A program made the translations under genes and the position numbers. From Candidatus Omnitrophota bacterium (GTDB lineage Bacteria; Omnitrophota; Gorgyraeia; B26-G9), in assembly GCA_003645745.1 (NCBI GenBank), contig QNCH01000087.1, forward strand, positions 1 through 7,051: a stretch of DNA of 7,051 nucleotides, written 5' to 3'. How positions within the stretch are numbered: the stretch's first letter is position 1; each line of letters starts with the position of its first letter. The notes beneath the pieces are model-generated. The model was not told the DNA's origin. It ran no database searches and was given only the letters and a program-made list of their open reading frames with translations. Shown here piece by piece: positions 5,863-7,051 of the stretch.

Positions 5863-6975
5863 TTACTTAATTAACTGCTGATATATTTGCGTTGTATTTT
5901 TAACCATAACCTTTAATGAAAAATTATCTTTAATGCGTTTTCTGCCGGCTCTACCCATTTGCGCGGCTAATTTCTTGTTTTTCAACAAACGTAGAATCTG
6001 CTTTGCCATTTCTTTAGAATCATTTAAAGTAACCAGTATTCCTGTAATCCCGTTTTCGACAAGCTCTCCTACCCCTCCGACATTTGTCAAAACAACTGGC
6101 TTTTCTGCCGCCATTGCCTCAGCTGCTGAAATACAAAATGTTTCATAAGATGATGACATTGCCATAAGATCAGAAATATTTAAAAGCTCAATAATATCGC
6201 TGCGCCATCCCATAAAAAGTATATTTTTAGAAATTTCTAAGCCATCTGCCTCTTTTTCTAATACATTACGCAAAGGGCCTGAACCTACAAGTAAAAATTT
6301 TACGTTCGGCATCTGTTTTAAAACATTAGCAGCAGCATGAAGAAAAGAGCTATGGTTTTTAACAGCCAATAAATTACTAATATTAATTACAATATGCTCA
6401 TCTCTGCTAATTCCAAGACAATTTTTTAATTGGCTGTTGTTATTCTGTACGCTAAAATGTTCTAAATCAACCCCATTATATACCACTGTTATTTTCCCTG
6501 CCGGAGCAGCAAGAAGCTTAACTAGCTGGCGCTTATAGGAATTTGAAACTGTAATAATCGCGTCAGCAAAACTCATAAATAACTTATTGAGATAACACCT
6601 CCTTTTTTTTCCAAGTTGATTCTCAATATTCCCATGTTCACTCATTATAAAAAAACGCGTGCCTGTTATTTTTACTGCAGGAAACGCGTAACAATGCGTT
6701 TGAAACGCGTAAGAATGCACAATGTCCACTTTTAACTGTTTTAATAAAACAATAATTTTCCATAAAAGCAATAAATCATACCTCATCCTGCGTTTATAAA
6801 TAAACACTGGAATACTATTTTTCTTTAAAGCATCTATTAATGTGCCTGATTCAAAAGCGCAGACAGCCACTTCATAGCGCTCTTGATTAAGATTTAAAGC
6901 AAGATTAACCGCTGCTATCTCAGCTCCGGAGAGAGTCAGAGATCTGATAATATATAAAATCTTAATTTTTCTCAT
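5863..6975 (-). CDS. GT4-family glycosyltransferase
   Basis: 370 aa, full-length GT-B enzyme predicted to act at the cytoplasmic membrane face. Motifs: glycine loop SLTLSGAE (12-19) after the first strand, hydrophobic patch 67-78, DIVHSYAF (84-91), SEHGN (112-116), ITVSN (141-145), YNGVDLEHF (166-174), ISNLLAVKNH (199-208, start of the C-terminal domain), LLVGSGP (228-234), GWRSDI (256-261) and a complete E-x7-E donor site with Glu278 and Glu286 (ETFCISAAE). VVLTNVGGVGELV follows. The ATG at 6975 lacks a clear Shine-Dalgarno; TAA-TCG-ATG at the junction with the upstream frame suggests coupling. The TAA stop (5863-5865) and the last base of the Lys codon lie within the right remnant of repeat element copy 2. 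Donor and acceptor sugars cannot be assigned. Confidence 0.93.
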   Translation of the reverse strand: MRKIKILYIIRSLTLSGAEIAAVNLALNLNQERYEVAVCAFESGTLIDALKKNSIPVFIYKRRMRYDLLLLWKIIVLLKQLKVDIVHSYAFQTHCYAFPAVKITGTRFFIMSEHGNIENQLGKKRRCYLNKLFMSFADAIITVSNSYKRQLVKLLAAPAGKITVVYNGVDLEHFSVQNNNSQLKNCLGISRDEHIVINISNLLAVKNHSSFLHAAANVLKQMPNVKFLLVGSGPLRNVLEKEADGLEISKNILFMGWRSDIIELLNISDLMAMSSSYETFCISAAEAMAAEKPVVLTNVGGVGELVENGITGILVTLNDSKEMAKQILRLLKNKKLAAQMGRAGRKRIKDNFSLKVMVKNTTQIYQQLIK

Positions 6976-6978
6976 CGA

Positions 6979-7051
6979 TTACATAATAGTTTCTGTTACA
7001 AGCTGTTCATTTTTTTCATAAGCTCTGAAATATTTTTTAAAGCTACAGAAA
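6979..7051 (-). CDS. C-terminal tail of an unidentified upstream gene (frame uncertain)
   Basis: Two minus-strand frames are open from the window edge. One ends at TAA 6979-6981, just 3 bases before the next ATG, and gives ...KKYFRAYEKNEQLVTETIM. That spacing matches the TAA-NNN-ATG junction at the wecB start. The other ends at TAA 6996-6998 and gives SVALKNISELMKKMNSL, which is equally protein-like. About 20 residues are not enough for a family call. In this context a further polysaccharide gene is likely, but this is inference. Confidence 0.35.
   Translation of the reverse strand, partial: FCSFKKYFRAYEKNEQLVTETIM

Larger units (their letters stand above)
5693..5866 (+). mobile_element. MITE-like repeat element, copy 2 (one terminal repeat lost)
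   Basis: Homologous to the reverse complement of 4302-4479. The left end, ATTATACTCGAACGTAATT, matches the copy 1 terminal repeat with a few substitutions. The 28-base box at 5826-5853 matches 4327-4355 with one missing base. At the right end only AATTAC (5861-5866) of the inverted repeat remains, and the outer 12-13 bases are replaced by the end of the neighbouring glycosyltransferase gene. GAACGTCC and GGACGTTC form a subterminal inverted repeat around a central perfect hairpin. No ORF is present. The element occupies nearly the whole intergenic gap. Confidence 0.75.

Noticed and set aside
4302..5866. CRISPR array or tandem repeat
   Set aside because: There are only two long, inverted, distant copies with a gene between them, and no regular repeat-spacer pattern.
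1424..6148. Plus-strand ORFs at 1424-1681, 3501-3782, 3709-4053, 4548-4805 and 5933-6148
   Set aside because: All lie antisense inside well-supported minus-strand genes, have no clear start signals and resemble no family.

Overview
The window is an AT-rich stretch of a bacterial surface-polysaccharide locus. All full-length genes lie on the minus strand and read from high to low coordinates. In transcription order they are: the tail of an unidentified upstream gene (right edge), a GT4 glycosyltransferase (5863-6975), a TuaC-like GT4 glycosyltransferase (4493-5665), a secreted GH123/DUF4091-type glycosidase-like protein (2463-4283), a third GT4 glycosyltransferase (1303-2460) and a non-hydrolysing UDP-GlcNAc 2-epimerase, WecB type (199-1299). 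The last three are packed with gaps of 2 and 3 bases and look like one translationally coupled unit. The left edge (1-125) is the 3' end of an IS256/Mutator-family insertion sequence on the plus strand: the last 27 codons of its transposase and its right terminal inverted repeat.

The most unusual content is in the two intergenic gaps. Each gap is filled by a copy of the same small non-coding element: about 177 bp at 4302-4478 and about 174 bp at 5693-5866. The copies are in opposite orientation and bracket the TuaC-like glycosyltransferase gene. Copy 1 has perfect 19-bp terminal inverted repeats (TTATACTC...GAGTATAA). Both copies share a 29-bp internal box and carry strong internal hairpins. 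One end of each copy contains an outward-facing promoter-like sequence with identical architecture (TTGCAA, 16 bp, TATAAT). In copy 2 this faces the glycosyltransferase start about 28 bp away, with a 13-bp palindrome at the predicted transcription start. In copy 1 it faces the 3' end of the same gene in antisense. The family resembles a MITE, or a Correia-type portable promoter/hairpin element. I do not recognise it as a named family.

Function: WecB makes UDP-ManNAc from UDP-GlcNAc. The three GT4 enzymes would assemble a glycan on the cytoplasmic side. The exported GH123-like protein could trim or edit it outside the cytoplasm. No polymerase, flippase or export gene is visible, so this is an internal slice of a larger cluster. 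The organism cannot be named with confidence. An AT-rich bacterium, probably Gram-negative, is suggested by the secreted DUF4091 protein inside a glycosyltransferase cluster. Omnitrophota, other PVC-type or similar uncultivated lineages are guesses only.
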